NCBI RefSeq assembly: GCF_020640915.1
Contig: NZ_JADWDC010000019.1
Coordinates: 1 to 64,000 of the forward strand
Direction: 5' to 3'
DNA from: Waterburya agarophytonicola KI4
GTDB taxonomy: Bacteria; Cyanobacteriota; Cyanobacteriia; Cyanobacteriales; Xenococcaceae
Length of the DNA: 64,000 nt
The position numbers and the translations under genes are program-made. Below are positions 56,650 to 64,000 of the stretch, one piece after another; within the stretch, counting starts at the first letter, position 1, and the number at the start of each line of letters is the position of its first letter. A model generated the notes under the pieces. The model was not told the origin of the DNA, did not search any database, and saw nothing but the letters and a program-made list of their open reading frames with translations.

Positions 56650-57467
56650 TACAATTGTTGCTCCAATCTAGTTAAATAATCTCGACCGTATAAATTATTT
56701 TCCAACCGATCGAACAAACATTGAGGCAAATCTCGTTCGTATTCCTGACTACAAGAAGCAGCAGCAACAGCGATCGCACTAATGTGATCGCTCCTCCCAG
56801 AAAAAGTAACACACTGCTGCAATAATTGACTCAGGCTATGATGTTTAATTACTGCTTCAATCGCATATTTGGTAGTAATTAAATTTTTGCTGGGTGTCTT
56901 TCCCGACTCCAGCCAATCAGTAACGATGTAGATATTTAAAAAATCTTTTAACTGTTCTTTTTTACCCAAACGATAAATAAAATAGTGGCACATTAAACCC
57001 ACCGCGATCGTGGCGTAAAGACTATCGGGGGTATTATTAGTAATAGCTCCATGAGTCATGCTAGCTTTAATTACTTCTTCAGGAGTCGATAATATGCCGA
57101 TGGGCATCGATCGCACTGCGGGATCGTCTAAATTTTGGTATGGATCGATTTTATCGATTAATTCTCCCCCATCTCGAACTTGTTGCAGTAATTTATCCAA
57201 CTCGTCTCCGTAGCGGATTCTGGGGTCTTGTTTGAATGTGGTTGTCAAACTATTAGCCAAAAATTCTTTGACCCAAGGATGACCTGGAATTAGCATTTTT
57301 GCGATCGCAATATTGCTTTGAGTGATGGCTGTATAGCATCCTGGGAAGACTCCCTCGTCTCCATTTTTCCCGTAGGTGTCTAGGTTGTTGTGGGCTACTA
57401 CAAATTCTAAAGGACAATCGATTAATTCCGCACTATAGGCATCGGCGATCGCAAGCTCTAGCAACAT
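56634..57467 (-). CDS. ADP-ribosylglycohydrolase-like protein, degenerate site
   Basis: 277 residues from ATG at 57467. The overall helix pattern of the ARH/DraG fold is visible: LAIADAYSAELID (usually GxGDAxGxxxE), SMPIGIL, TPEEVIKASMTHG, and FSGRSDHISAIAVAAAS near the end, where the family has GGDTDT. The TDDT metal motif is replaced: GCYTAITQSNIAIAK. The Asp pair that binds two Mg ions is lost, so hydrolase activity as known is unlikely. It may bind ADP-ribose or a partner. The gene overlaps the COP23 gene tail to tail. Confidence 0.7.
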   Translation of the reverse strand: MLLELAIADAYSAELIDCPLEFVVAHNNLDTYGKNGDEGVFPGCYTAITQSNIAIAKMLIPGHPWVKEFLANSLTTTFKQDPRIRYGDELDKLLQQVRDGGELIDKIDPYQNLDDPAVRSMPIGILSTPEEVIKASMTHGAITNNTPDSLYATIAVGLMCHYFIYRLGKKEQLKDFLNIYIVTDWLESGKTPSKNLITTKYAIEAVIKHHSLSQLLQQCVTFSGRSDHISAIAVAAASCSQEYERDLPQCLFDRLENNLYGRDYLTRLEQQLYQNKG

Positions 57468-57541
57468 GACAAAATTCAAATAGTAATTCTTAGAATATTA
57501 AGCATAATTCAATAATTTAAGAACGGTATTTTTGCCGATCT

Positions 57542-57570
57542 TTGACAAACCTAGACGACTGGTCTACTAT
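57542..57570 (+). promoter_or_regulatory. Promoter of nemR-like gene
   Basis: TTGACA (57542-57547) and TACTAT (57565-57570) are separated by exactly 17 bases. The predicted start of transcription is about 57577, next to the ATG at 57578, so the mRNA would be leaderless. The regulator's palindrome fills the spacer. Confidence 0.7.
57552..57566 (+). promoter_or_regulatory. NemR-type operator 1
   Basis: TAGAC-GACTG-GTCTA, a perfect 5-bp inverted repeat with 5-base centre, within an 18-base sequence that occurs identically upstream of the SDR gene. It lies between -35 and -10, so binding blocks RNA polymerase directly. It resembles the known NemR box of enterobacteria as I remember it. Confidence 0.75.
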
Positions 57571-57577
57571 TATAATT

Positions 57578-58165
57578 ATGAAACGTACCAAAAAACGGGA
57601 TCTATTAATTCAGGTTGGCAGTCAAATTGTCGTCCAACAAGGATTTAAAGCAGCTAGTATTAACGCCATACTAATCGCTGCTGGCGTTCCCAAAGGTTCG
57701 TTTTACTATTATTTTGCTAGCAAAGAAGATTTTGGACTGGCGATTATTGAAGATTTTGCCCAACAATATCAAAATAAACTGGAAAAAACTCTCAAAAACG
57801 AACAATTTCCTTCTTTGACTAGGTTGCGTAACTTTTTTGAGTTGGGTATTGCAGAGATGAAAAATTGTCACTGTACTAATGGCTGTTTAATGGGTAACTT
57901 AGCTCAAGAATTATCTGCTCAAAATGAATTGTTTCGCGATCGCATTAGTCAAGTCTTTGCGGACTGGGAACTGCGTTTAATTGAATGTTTGGAATCTGCC
58001 GAAGAAGCAGGAGAGGTTAAAAGCGGTCGAGATTTGGCGAATTTAGCCAAGTTTGTTTTGTCCAGTTGGGAAGGAGCAATATTACAAGCAAAAGTTACTA
58101 AATCGGTGATGCCGATGGAGAACTTTGTCAATATTTTATTCGAGCAAATTTTAATTATTGACTAG
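57578..58165 (+). CDS. TetR-family regulator, NemR-like electrophile sensor
   Basis: 195 residues from the ATG at 57578; a longer reading would need a TTG inside the -35 and run through promoter and operator. The HTH is at about 17-55 (FKAASINAILIAAGVPKGSFYYYFASKEDFGLAI). The ligand domain has a Cys-rich motif KNCHCTNGCLMGNL, which corresponds to the place of the redox-active Cys in NemR-type regulators; this is the likely sensor for quinones, hypochlorite or dicarbonyls. It should repress itself and the SDR-OYE genes through the shared operator. Confidence 0.82.
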   Translation: MKRTKKRDLLIQVGSQIVVQQGFKAASINAILIAAGVPKGSFYYYFASKEDFGLAIIEDFAQQYQNKLEKTLKNEQFPSLTRLRNFFELGIAEMKNCHCTNGCLMGNLAQELSAQNELFRDRISQVFADWELRLIECLESAEEAGEVKSGRDLANLAKFVLSSWEGAILQAKVTKSVMPMENFVNILFEQILIID

Positions 58166-58238
58166 CGATCAATCGATTCAAGATCTAACCTTAGCCAGAG
58201 AGAAAAATTTGAATTCTTAGCTATTGTTGGTTTGTTAA

Positions 58239-58253
58239 TAGACGACTGGTCTA
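58239..58253 (+). promoter_or_regulatory. NemR-type operator 2
   Basis: The same TAGAC-GACTG-GTCTA palindrome as in front of the regulator gene, followed by CTA as there. It lies 29 bases before the ATG of the SDR gene. A TACTAG at 58252-58257 could be the -10; the matching -35 is weak. Confidence 0.75.
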
Positions 58254-58282
58254 CTAGTAAGAACAAAAACAAGCAAAAAATT

Positions 58283-59020
58283 ATGTCCGACATTCAAAAC
58301 AAAGTAGTAATCATAACGGGTGCAAGTAGCGGACTGGGGGAAGCAACAGCGCTGAGATTGGCTAAAAATGGAGCAAAATTGATGCTGACTGCCCGACGAG
58401 AAGATCGTCTACAAGAATTAGTCAAAAAAATCGAACAAGATGGCGGGACAGCAAAATATACCATAACAGACGTGACTGAACGCTCGGAAGTAGAAGGGTT
58501 GGTAAAAGCTACTCAGGAAGCTTACGGACGCATCGATGTTTTAATCAATAATGCGGGTTTGATGCCCTTATCACCCTTGGCAGAAACTAAGGTAGATGAA
58601 TGGGAAACTATGGTCGATGTAAACATCAAAGGAGTGTTATATAATATTGCTGCGGTGATGCCTGTAATGTTGCAACAAGAATCGGGTCATATCATCAATA
58701 TTTCTTCTGTAGCAGGACACAAAGTATTTCCTGGGGGAACAGTTTATTGCGCCACCAAATTTGCCGTTAAAGCCATCTCCGAAGGCATTAGATTAGAATC
58801 AGACGGTAAAATTCGCTCGACCAATATTTCTCCTGGGGCAGTAAATACAGAGTTAACCAATACGATTACTCACGATGAAACCGCCAAAAACGTCGACAAA
58901 ATGTACGACATAGCTATAGATGCAGATGCGATCGCTCGCGCCATTACCTATGCGATCGAACAACCAGATGATGTCGATGTCAATGAAATGATTATTCGCC
59001 CCACCAAACAAGAACTTTAA
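58283..59020 (+). CDS. Short-chain dehydrogenase/reductase
   Basis: 245 residues from the ATG at 58283; a longer frame from TTG would run through the operator. Classical SDR: TGASSGLGEATALRLA (cofactor TGxxxGxG), ARRED at the 2'-phosphate position, which suggests NADPH, NNAGLMPLSPL, the catalytic Ser in INISSVAGHK, Tyr and Lys in YCATKFAVK. It is of the YdfG-like group that reduces small carbonyls. Controlled by operator 2, so it is probably induced by electrophiles together with the OYE gene 81 bases downstream. Confidence 0.9.
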   Translation: MSDIQNKVVIITGASSGLGEATALRLAKNGAKLMLTARREDRLQELVKKIEQDGGTAKYTITDVTERSEVEGLVKATQEAYGRIDVLINNAGLMPLSPLAETKVDEWETMVDVNIKGVLYNIAAVMPVMLQQESGHIINISSVAGHKVFPGGTVYCATKFAVKAISEGIRLESDGKIRSTNISPGAVNTELTNTITHDETAKNVDKMYDIAIDADAIARAITYAIEQPDDVDVNEMIIRPTKQEL

Positions 59021-59101
59021 AGCGTTCGAGAAGTTTATTGGGGTAATGCCCACCAAGTAATTAAATTCAATCAATTAGCAAATTATAAATAATCAGCAAT
59101 C

Positions 59102-60193
59102 ATGACCCAAGTTCCTCATCTCCTTAGCTCCCTAGACAAAGGCTTATCTCTCAAAAATAGAGTAGTCTTAGCACCCATGACTCGCGCTCGTGCGGGTGCA
59201 GAGAGAATCCCCAATGCTTTGATGGCAGAATATTATGCTCAACGAGCCAATGCGGGTTTAATTGTTACGGAAGGTACGACTATTTCCCCACAAGCCAATG
59301 GTTGGGTGCATAGCCCAGGAATTTATACCGACGAACAAGCAGAAGCTTGGAAACAAGTTATTAGTGCAGTACACGAACAGGGAGCAAAAATATTTTTGCA
59401 ACTATGGCATACAGGTAGAGCTTCCCACAGCAGTTTTCAAGAAAATAATCAACTACCAGTTGCCCCTTCGGCGATTAAAATTGAAGGTTCAGAGGCTCAT
59501 ACATCCAATGGAAAACAACCCTACGAAACTCCTAGAGCTTTGGAAACCGCAGAAATTCCCCAAGTTGTTGAAGACTATCGTAAAGCAGCCGAAAGAGCCA
59601 AACAAGCTGGTTTTGATGGGGTGGAAATTCATGGTGCAAACGGCTATTTGATTGATGAATTTTTACAATCTAAAACTAACAAGCGCACCGATAAATATGG
59701 CGGAAGCTTGGAAAATCGCTATCGTTTCTTAAAAGAAATTGTTGAAGCAATACTAACAGTCTGGGATGCTAAAGCAGTAGGGGTTAGACTTTCTCCTAAC
59801 GGTAGTTTTAATGATATGGGTTCGACGGATTATCGCGAGACTTTTACCTATGTAGCGGAGCAATTAAATAGTTATCAGTTGGGATATCTGCATTTACTAG
59901 ACGGGTTGGCTTTTGGTTTCCACGAATTGGGAGAGCCAATGACCTTGGCAGAAATCAAAAAAGTCTATGATGGCATTCTCATTGGTAATTGTGGTTACGA
60001 TCGCAATGATGCCGAAAAAGCGATCGCCCAGGGTGATGCGGAATTGATTGCTTTTGGACGAGCTTATATTAGTACTCCCGATTTGGTAGCTCGTTTTGCT
60101 AACGATTGGGAACTTAATCCCGATGCGGATATGAATGTTTGGTATTCATTCGACGCGGAAGGTTATACCGATTTTCCCACTTATCAACAGTAA
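59102..60193 (+). CDS. Old yellow enzyme family oxidoreductase (NemA-like)
   Basis: 363 residues, FMN-dependent TIM barrel. VLAPMTRARA, YYAQRANAGLIVTEGTTIS, QLWHTGRASH, GFDGVEIHGANGYLIDEFLQ with the substrate-binding H-x-x-N pair, RYRFLKEIVEA and IAFGRAYISTPDLV are all present. Reduces activated C=C bonds in N-ethylmaleimide, enones and similar compounds with NADPH. It has no operator of its own and probably shares the SDR transcript. A terminator follows. Confidence 0.93.
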   Translation: MTQVPHLLSSLDKGLSLKNRVVLAPMTRARAGAERIPNALMAEYYAQRANAGLIVTEGTTISPQANGWVHSPGIYTDEQAEAWKQVISAVHEQGAKIFLQLWHTGRASHSSFQENNQLPVAPSAIKIEGSEAHTSNGKQPYETPRALETAEIPQVVEDYRKAAERAKQAGFDGVEIHGANGYLIDEFLQSKTNKRTDKYGGSLENRYRFLKEIVEAILTVWDAKAVGVRLSPNGSFNDMGSTDYRETFTYVAEQLNSYQLGYLHLLDGLAFGFHELGEPMTLAEIKKVYDGILIGNCGYDRNDAEKAIAQGDAELIAFGRAYISTPDLVARFANDWELNPDADMNVWYSFDAEGYTDFPTYQQ

Positions 60194-60614
60194 TCAGCGA
60201 TCGCCCAGCCAGGGAGTAGTGAAGAATGATTCTGCTTTATCTTTACTTTATAAAATACTAGATATTTCAAACTTCTAGTACGAAAAAATATTCGTAAGGT
60301 ACAAGCCTTACTATACCCTAGTATCAGGAATATAATAATATTCCTGTTTTTTTTATTATTAACTAGGATGAGTCAATCTAAAGCTCATAGCTTATGGCTT
60401 AGAGCAATACCTTCGACAATTTGATACTGATCTCAAATCGAAAGCAGTATTATTAAAGATTTAATCAAGTAGCTAATTATTTTGAGTCTAGTAAATCAAA
60501 AAAGTGTAATCTTTTGTTAGGAAAAACCAACAGGTCAGATCTCATTCGGTAATGTAATTAATTACTTAAATACTTTTAGAAAAATATTAGCCATTAGATC
60601 GAGCCAACATTGTC
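60194..60614. other. Intergenic region after OYE gene
   Basis: 421 bases. Contains the terminator at 60325-60354; the rest (60355-60614) is AT-rich and should hold the promoter of the DUF4347 gene. I see no gene in it. Confidence 0.6.
60325..60354 (+). terminator. Rho-independent terminator after OYE gene
   Basis: CAGGAATA pairs with TATTCCTG (8 bp, 6-base loop), then eight T. Confidence 0.85.
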
Positions 60615-61100
60615 ATGTCTTTTTTACCCAGTCAATCTTTCAATAACCTAGTAACAGTTAATACCAAGGATTCTAGAACTATAGTTTTTATCGACTCTAG
60701 TATTGCAAACGGCGATGGTATTGCTCAAAAAGTTGCAGTCGAAGCAAGGGTTATTATGATCGGTTCGGAAGATGATGGAGTAAAAGAAATTAGTAAAATA
60801 TTAGCTGATAGTAATTGTCTTGAAATACATATTTTCTCATCGGGTTTTCCTGGGTGTATTTATCTGGGCAATAGCAAATTAAGCTGTCATACTTTGGCGA
60901 ACTATAGTTTAGAGATAGGTAAATGGTTTATTACTCATAATTCTCTGCATTCGGTTAAATTACCCAGACTTTTTATTTATGGTTGGGATTTAGCTATAGG
61001 AGATGCGGGAGAAGAATTGATCGATAAATTAAGCCTGATTACAGGAGCAAAAATTTCCACTTCAAATAATATTGTCGAAAGTAATATTTTTAGTTATTAA
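60615..61100 (+). CDS. Stand-alone DUF4347 protein
   Basis: 161 residues, almost only the DUF4347 domain that normally forms the N-terminus of giant cyanobacterial RTX/cadherin-like exoproteins. TIVFIDSSIANGDGI, EARVIMIGSEDDGVKEISKILA, EIHIFSSGFPGCIYLGNSKL and RLFIYGWDLAIGDAGEELIDKLS match in order. The usual HIVSHG is altered to HIFSSG, losing a His. No RTX or Gly-rich repeats follow. It may be a remnant or a free-standing version. No signal peptide, as in other DUF4347 proteins. Confidence 0.72.
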   Translation: MSFLPSQSFNNLVTVNTKDSRTIVFIDSSIANGDGIAQKVAVEARVIMIGSEDDGVKEISKILADSNCLEIHIFSSGFPGCIYLGNSKLSCHTLANYSLEIGKWFITHNSLHSVKLPRLFIYGWDLAIGDAGEELIDKLSLITGAKISTSNNIVESNIFSY

Positions 61101-61176
61101 TGGGTTTAGGATAGTTAATCCTCCCAGATGTTGATAAAATAAGGGCTGCTTGGTTCAAGGACAAAATAGAGAGAAT

Positions 61177-62592
61177 ATGCCTGCAAAAAACCTAACCGAT
61201 CTAGCTTTTACCCCCGCACTCGAACAAGCCAAGTTAATCAAAGAACGTCAGGTAACACCCTTAGAATTAATAGAACTATATTTATCTCGGATTGAAAAAT
61301 ACGATCCTCAGTTGGGTAGTTTTTATTATGTAGCAAAAGAAAGTGCGATCGCCGATGCGCGGCAGAAAACCGAGCAAATATCCCAAACCGTAGATACTAG
61401 ATATTTACCTCCTTTTTTTGGCGTACCTATTGGCATCAAAGATCTAAAGTCAGTAGCCAATATGCCCATCACCTATGGTATTGCTGCTCTTAAAGATCAG
61501 ATAGCAAAATATGATGAGGGAATAATCTCAAAAATTAGACAGGCAGGATTTATTATTTTAGGTAAAACTGCTACTGCTCAATTGGGTTCTTTCCCCTACA
61601 CCGAACCAGAAGGTTTTGCTCCTACCCGTAACCCCTGGAATTTGGATTACACTCCTGGGGGTTCGAGTGGGGGATCGGCTGCTGCGGTGGCTGCGGGATT
61701 ATGTGCGATCGCTTTAGGGGGAGATGCAGGAGGTTCGATACGAGGTCCTGCAAGTTGTTGTAATCTAGTAGGAATGAAACCTAGTCGCGGTAGAATTTCT
61801 TTTGCTCCCGTAGGCGATCGCTTGAGTGGATTAGGGACTCATGGTGTTCTGGCTCGTACCGTAGCAGATGCTGCTACATTTTTAGATGTTAGCTCTGGTT
61901 ATATTGTTGGCGATCCTTACTGGCTGCCCAATCCCCCTGTTTCTTTTTCAAATAATACCCAAGAAACATTACCCCCATCAAAAATCGGTTTTATTACTTC
62001 CTTATTACCTCTAGGCAAACCCGATCCACAATGCCAAGAAGCAGTAAACAAAATAGTTCACCAGCTAGAAGGAATGGGACACGAGGTAATTCCCCAGGAA
62101 ATTGATTTATCAGCACTAATTGAGCCATTCACAAAAATTTGGGCGAGTGCGGTGGCTGCATCGGGAATTCCCCCTCAAGCATTAAGTACCATGAATCAAT
62201 GGGTATTAACCCAATCTGGCACGGCAGGAGAATACGTACAAGCAGTGACTCAAATGCAACTATTTGCCAGACAAATAGTTAGTTTGTTTGCTCAAATCGA
62301 TATTTTGATTGCCCCTACTTATATGCACCCCGCGATTAAAATTAGAGAATGGGCAGATCTTAGTCCACAAGAGACTTACCAAAAAATTGTAGATTGGATT
62401 TTTCCTTGTCCTGCTTTTAACGTTACAGGACAACCTGTAATTAATATTCCCACTGGTTTCGATCGCCATGGTATTCCCTTGGGAGTGCAGCTAGTGGGTA
62501 AACCCAACAATGAAGCTAATATTATTTCTTTGGCATCCCAACTAGAACAAGCTCAACCTTGGAGTCAACAACGCCCTCAAGCATTTAGTTAA
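61177..62592 (+). CDS. Amidase signature family hydrolase
   Basis: 471 residues from the ATG at 61177 (a TTG nine codons upstream is less likely). The Ser-cisSer-Lys triad is complete: Lys in PIGIKDLKSV, cis-Ser in GGSSGGSAAAVAAG and nucleophile Ser in GGDAGGSIRGPA. AS-family landmarks FGVPIGIKD and GLKPSRG-like (GMKPSRG) are present. It could hydrolyse a small amide or nitrile-derived amide. Absence of GatB or GatC neighbours makes the GatA role less likely, though GatA genes are often scattered. A pyridoxamine-oxidase-like gene follows after 15 bases. Confidence 0.85.
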   Translation: MPAKNLTDLAFTPALEQAKLIKERQVTPLELIELYLSRIEKYDPQLGSFYYVAKESAIADARQKTEQISQTVDTRYLPPFFGVPIGIKDLKSVANMPITYGIAALKDQIAKYDEGIISKIRQAGFIILGKTATAQLGSFPYTEPEGFAPTRNPWNLDYTPGGSSGGSAAAVAAGLCAIALGGDAGGSIRGPASCCNLVGMKPSRGRISFAPVGDRLSGLGTHGVLARTVADAATFLDVSSGYIVGDPYWLPNPPVSFSNNTQETLPPSKIGFITSLLPLGKPDPQCQEAVNKIVHQLEGMGHEVIPQEIDLSALIEPFTKIWASAVAASGIPPQALSTMNQWVLTQSGTAGEYVQAVTQMQLFARQIVSLFAQIDILIAPTYMHPAIKIREWADLSPQETYQKIVDWIFPCPAFNVTGQPVINIPTGFDRHGIPLGVQLVGKPNNEANIISLASQLEQAQPWSQQRPQAFS

Positions 62593-62607
62593 ATTAATAA
62601 TTAATCT

Positions 62608-63192
62608 ATGCTACCTCCTTGGCGATCGCCTTTATCTAGTGCTATCTACCGCAATCGGTCTAAACCTCATTCTCGCTATTTTCAACTAGCTACAGTCACT
62701 CCAGAGGGCTACCCAGCTAATCGTACAGTAGTGTTTCGGGGTTTTTTAGACGACAAACAAAGTAGCCTCAAAATTATTACCGATCTTCGCAGTGCCAAAA
62801 TAGAAGATATTGCCCATAATTCCAGGGGAGAAATTTGCTGGTATTTTACTAAAACCCGTGAACAATTTCGCATTAGGGGTAATTTGCGCTTAGTTAAGAC
62901 TCAAGAAAAGGATCTGGACTTACAAAAAGCTCGTCAAATAACTTGGCACAATCTTTCAGACTCGGCGCGATCGCAATTTACTTGGGCAGATCTAGGTCAA
63001 TCCGTAGGGGATCGATCGGCTTTTGATGTCGAACCCCTCAATCCTAATCTTCCCTTGGATAATTTTTGTCTTTTGTTATTAATTCCCCAAAAAATAGACC
63101 ATCTTCAATTAAAAGGAGATCCGCAACAGCGTTGTCTTTATAAACTAGAGAAAGATTCTACTTGGTCAAATCAATTAATTAATCATATGTAA
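62608..63192 (+). CDS. PNPOx-like FMN-binding protein (Alr4036 type)
   Basis: 194 residues. The split-barrel FMN fold: PHSRYFQLATVTPEGYPANRT, VFRGFLDDKQSSLKIITDLRSAKIEDI, WYFTKTREQFRIRGNLRLV and the C-terminal LQLKGDPQQRCLY. Cyanobacterial members of this type are annotated as pyridoxamine 5'-phosphate oxidase-related (Alr4036). True PdxH activity is not certain. It starts 15 bases after the amidase stop. Confidence 0.82.
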   Translation: MLPPWRSPLSSAIYRNRSKPHSRYFQLATVTPEGYPANRTVVFRGFLDDKQSSLKIITDLRSAKIEDIAHNSRGEICWYFTKTREQFRIRGNLRLVKTQEKDLDLQKARQITWHNLSDSARSQFTWADLGQSVGDRSAFDVEPLNPNLPLDNFCLLLLIPQKIDHLQLKGDPQQRCLYKLEKDSTWSNQLINHM

Positions 63193-63231
63193 TGTATTTA
63201 TGTAGCAATATTTTCCAGAGGTATAAAAATC

Positions 63232-64000
63232 ATGAACGCGATGCCTTCCGCTAGCTGCGTGATCGCGATGCGAGTAATTAGCGCGGGAAAACATCCCAAT
63301 GCGGATGCTTTGCGATTATATATAATGACTGCACCAGATGTAGAAGAATTACAAATTATCGCCAATATTAGATAATATTTATCAAGTAGATGATATGGTG
63401 GCGATCGCTCGTTGTGGTGCGGTGCTAAAAGATGGTACAAAGATAAAACCGAGTAAGCTGCGGGGATTATATTCCTACGGCATGGCTTTGGGAAAAGTAG
63501 ATGTAGAAGTTGGTAGAGATCTCAGCGATATCTATTGTCAGCAATATCTTGTTTCCACTACTGCCAAATTGCCATTTATTAAATGGACTAGTGTCGAGTT
63601 GCTGCACAATGTACGTAACGATCTTAAGATCTTAGGTAAAACACCAATCGTTACTTATCGCGCTAAAATCAAGCTACACGGTACAAATGCAGGGGTGCAA
63701 ATTACTCCAGACGGAGAAGTAGCGGCGCAAAAAAGAACTCAAATTATTAACTCTAAGAGCGATAATGCTGGTTTTGCAACTTGGGTAGAGCAAAATATTG
63801 ATTATTTCAAGCAATTAAAAAGAGAAACCACCATTACTATTTTTGGGGAGTGGTGCGGTAGCAAAGTGCAGAAAGGCGTAGCTATTTCTCAAATTGGCAG
63901 GAAAGTTTTGGCTGTGTTTGCGATCCAATGTGGTGGTGTCAGTACCCAACCCAAATTGGAAATACGTCCTGAAAAAATCAGGGAAATGTTACCCCAGCAC
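63232..64000 (+). pseudogene. RNA ligase (DRB0094/TIGR02306 type), frameshifted and cut by window end
   Basis: The first 47 codons read MNAMPSASCVIAMRVISAG and end ELQIIANIR, stop at 63373. The next frame (+1), open from about 63367 to the window end, continues the same protein: LDNIYQVDDMVAIARCGAVL, then IKPSKLRGLYSYGMALGKV. One extra A in AATATTA (63364-63370) explains the shift. The N-terminal part is an OB-fold like the tRNA-binding domain. Motif I KLHGTN has the ligase Lys (codon 63671-63673), and FGEWCGSKVQKGVAIS is motif-III/IIIa-like. It runs off the window. A sequencing error, a recent mutation or frameshifting could be the cause. Confidence 0.8.

Noticed and set aside
57542-57577. 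Longer start for the TetR gene
   Set aside because: It would translate the promoter and operator; the same is true for the SDR gene's longer start at 58232.
63241-63440. 80-codon minus-strand frame opposite the RNA ligase
   Set aside because: It is the shadow of the RNA ligase coding region.

Overview
This window is chromosomal DNA from a cyanobacterium. The evidence is psaC, ndhD, the Rubisco factor Raf1, a COP23-type protein, a DUF1816 protein, a group 1 sigma factor of SigA type, and very frequent HIP1 octamers (GCGATCGC) inside genes. DNA is AT-rich between genes. I cannot name the genus; a unicellular or pleurocapsalean lineage is a guess.

Layout. 1-17.5 kb is a glycan biosynthesis region, mostly on the minus strand. 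A 3'-truncated GalU-like gene lies at the left edge. A triple malectin-like protein and a DUF2064 transferase follow on the plus strand. Then comes a minus-strand run read from 17458 down to 3455: a TPR protein joined through an A9 slippery site to a GT2-GT4 double glycosyltransferase, a second TPR protein, a fused GT4-GT4, a KpsS-like candidate, and a complete CMP-Kdo pathway (kdsD, kdsB, kdsA, kdsC) interleaved with two sulfotransferase-like genes. Together they suggest a sulfated, Kdo-containing surface polysaccharide.

17.6-31 kb is mixed housekeeping: an M16 peptidase homologue lacking its zinc motif, an ABC exporter, DUF1816, tRNA-Ser(CGA), ComEC, NdhD, a nitroreductase, a methyltransferase, small membrane or secreted proteins, and transketolase. 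31-38 kb carries fabF, acpP, a basic repeat protein, a succinate-semialdehyde dehydrogenase, psaC, a J-domain protein and the sigma factor. 38.6-42.4 kb is a probable nickel/cobalt ECF uptake operon. It has a new periplasmic candidate as first gene and a G/C-tract palindrome upstream that looks like a CsoR/RcnR/InrS-type operator.

42.4-48.4 kb holds raf1, uvrB, deoC, recO and an MFS exporter. 48.6-57.5 kb is accessory: GT4, a vanadium-haloperoxidase-like enzyme with all vanadate-site residues, GT2, two exported TPR proteases (M48 and trypsin-like), a COP23 protein and a degenerate ADP-ribosylglycohydrolase. 57.5-60.2 kb is an electrophile-response unit (NemR-like TetR, SDR, old yellow enzyme) with the same 18-base operator in front of the first two genes; the regulator appears to be leaderless. 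60.6-64 kb holds a stand-alone DUF4347 protein, an amidase, a PNPOx-like flavoprotein, and an RNA ligase gene broken by a frameshift that runs off the window.
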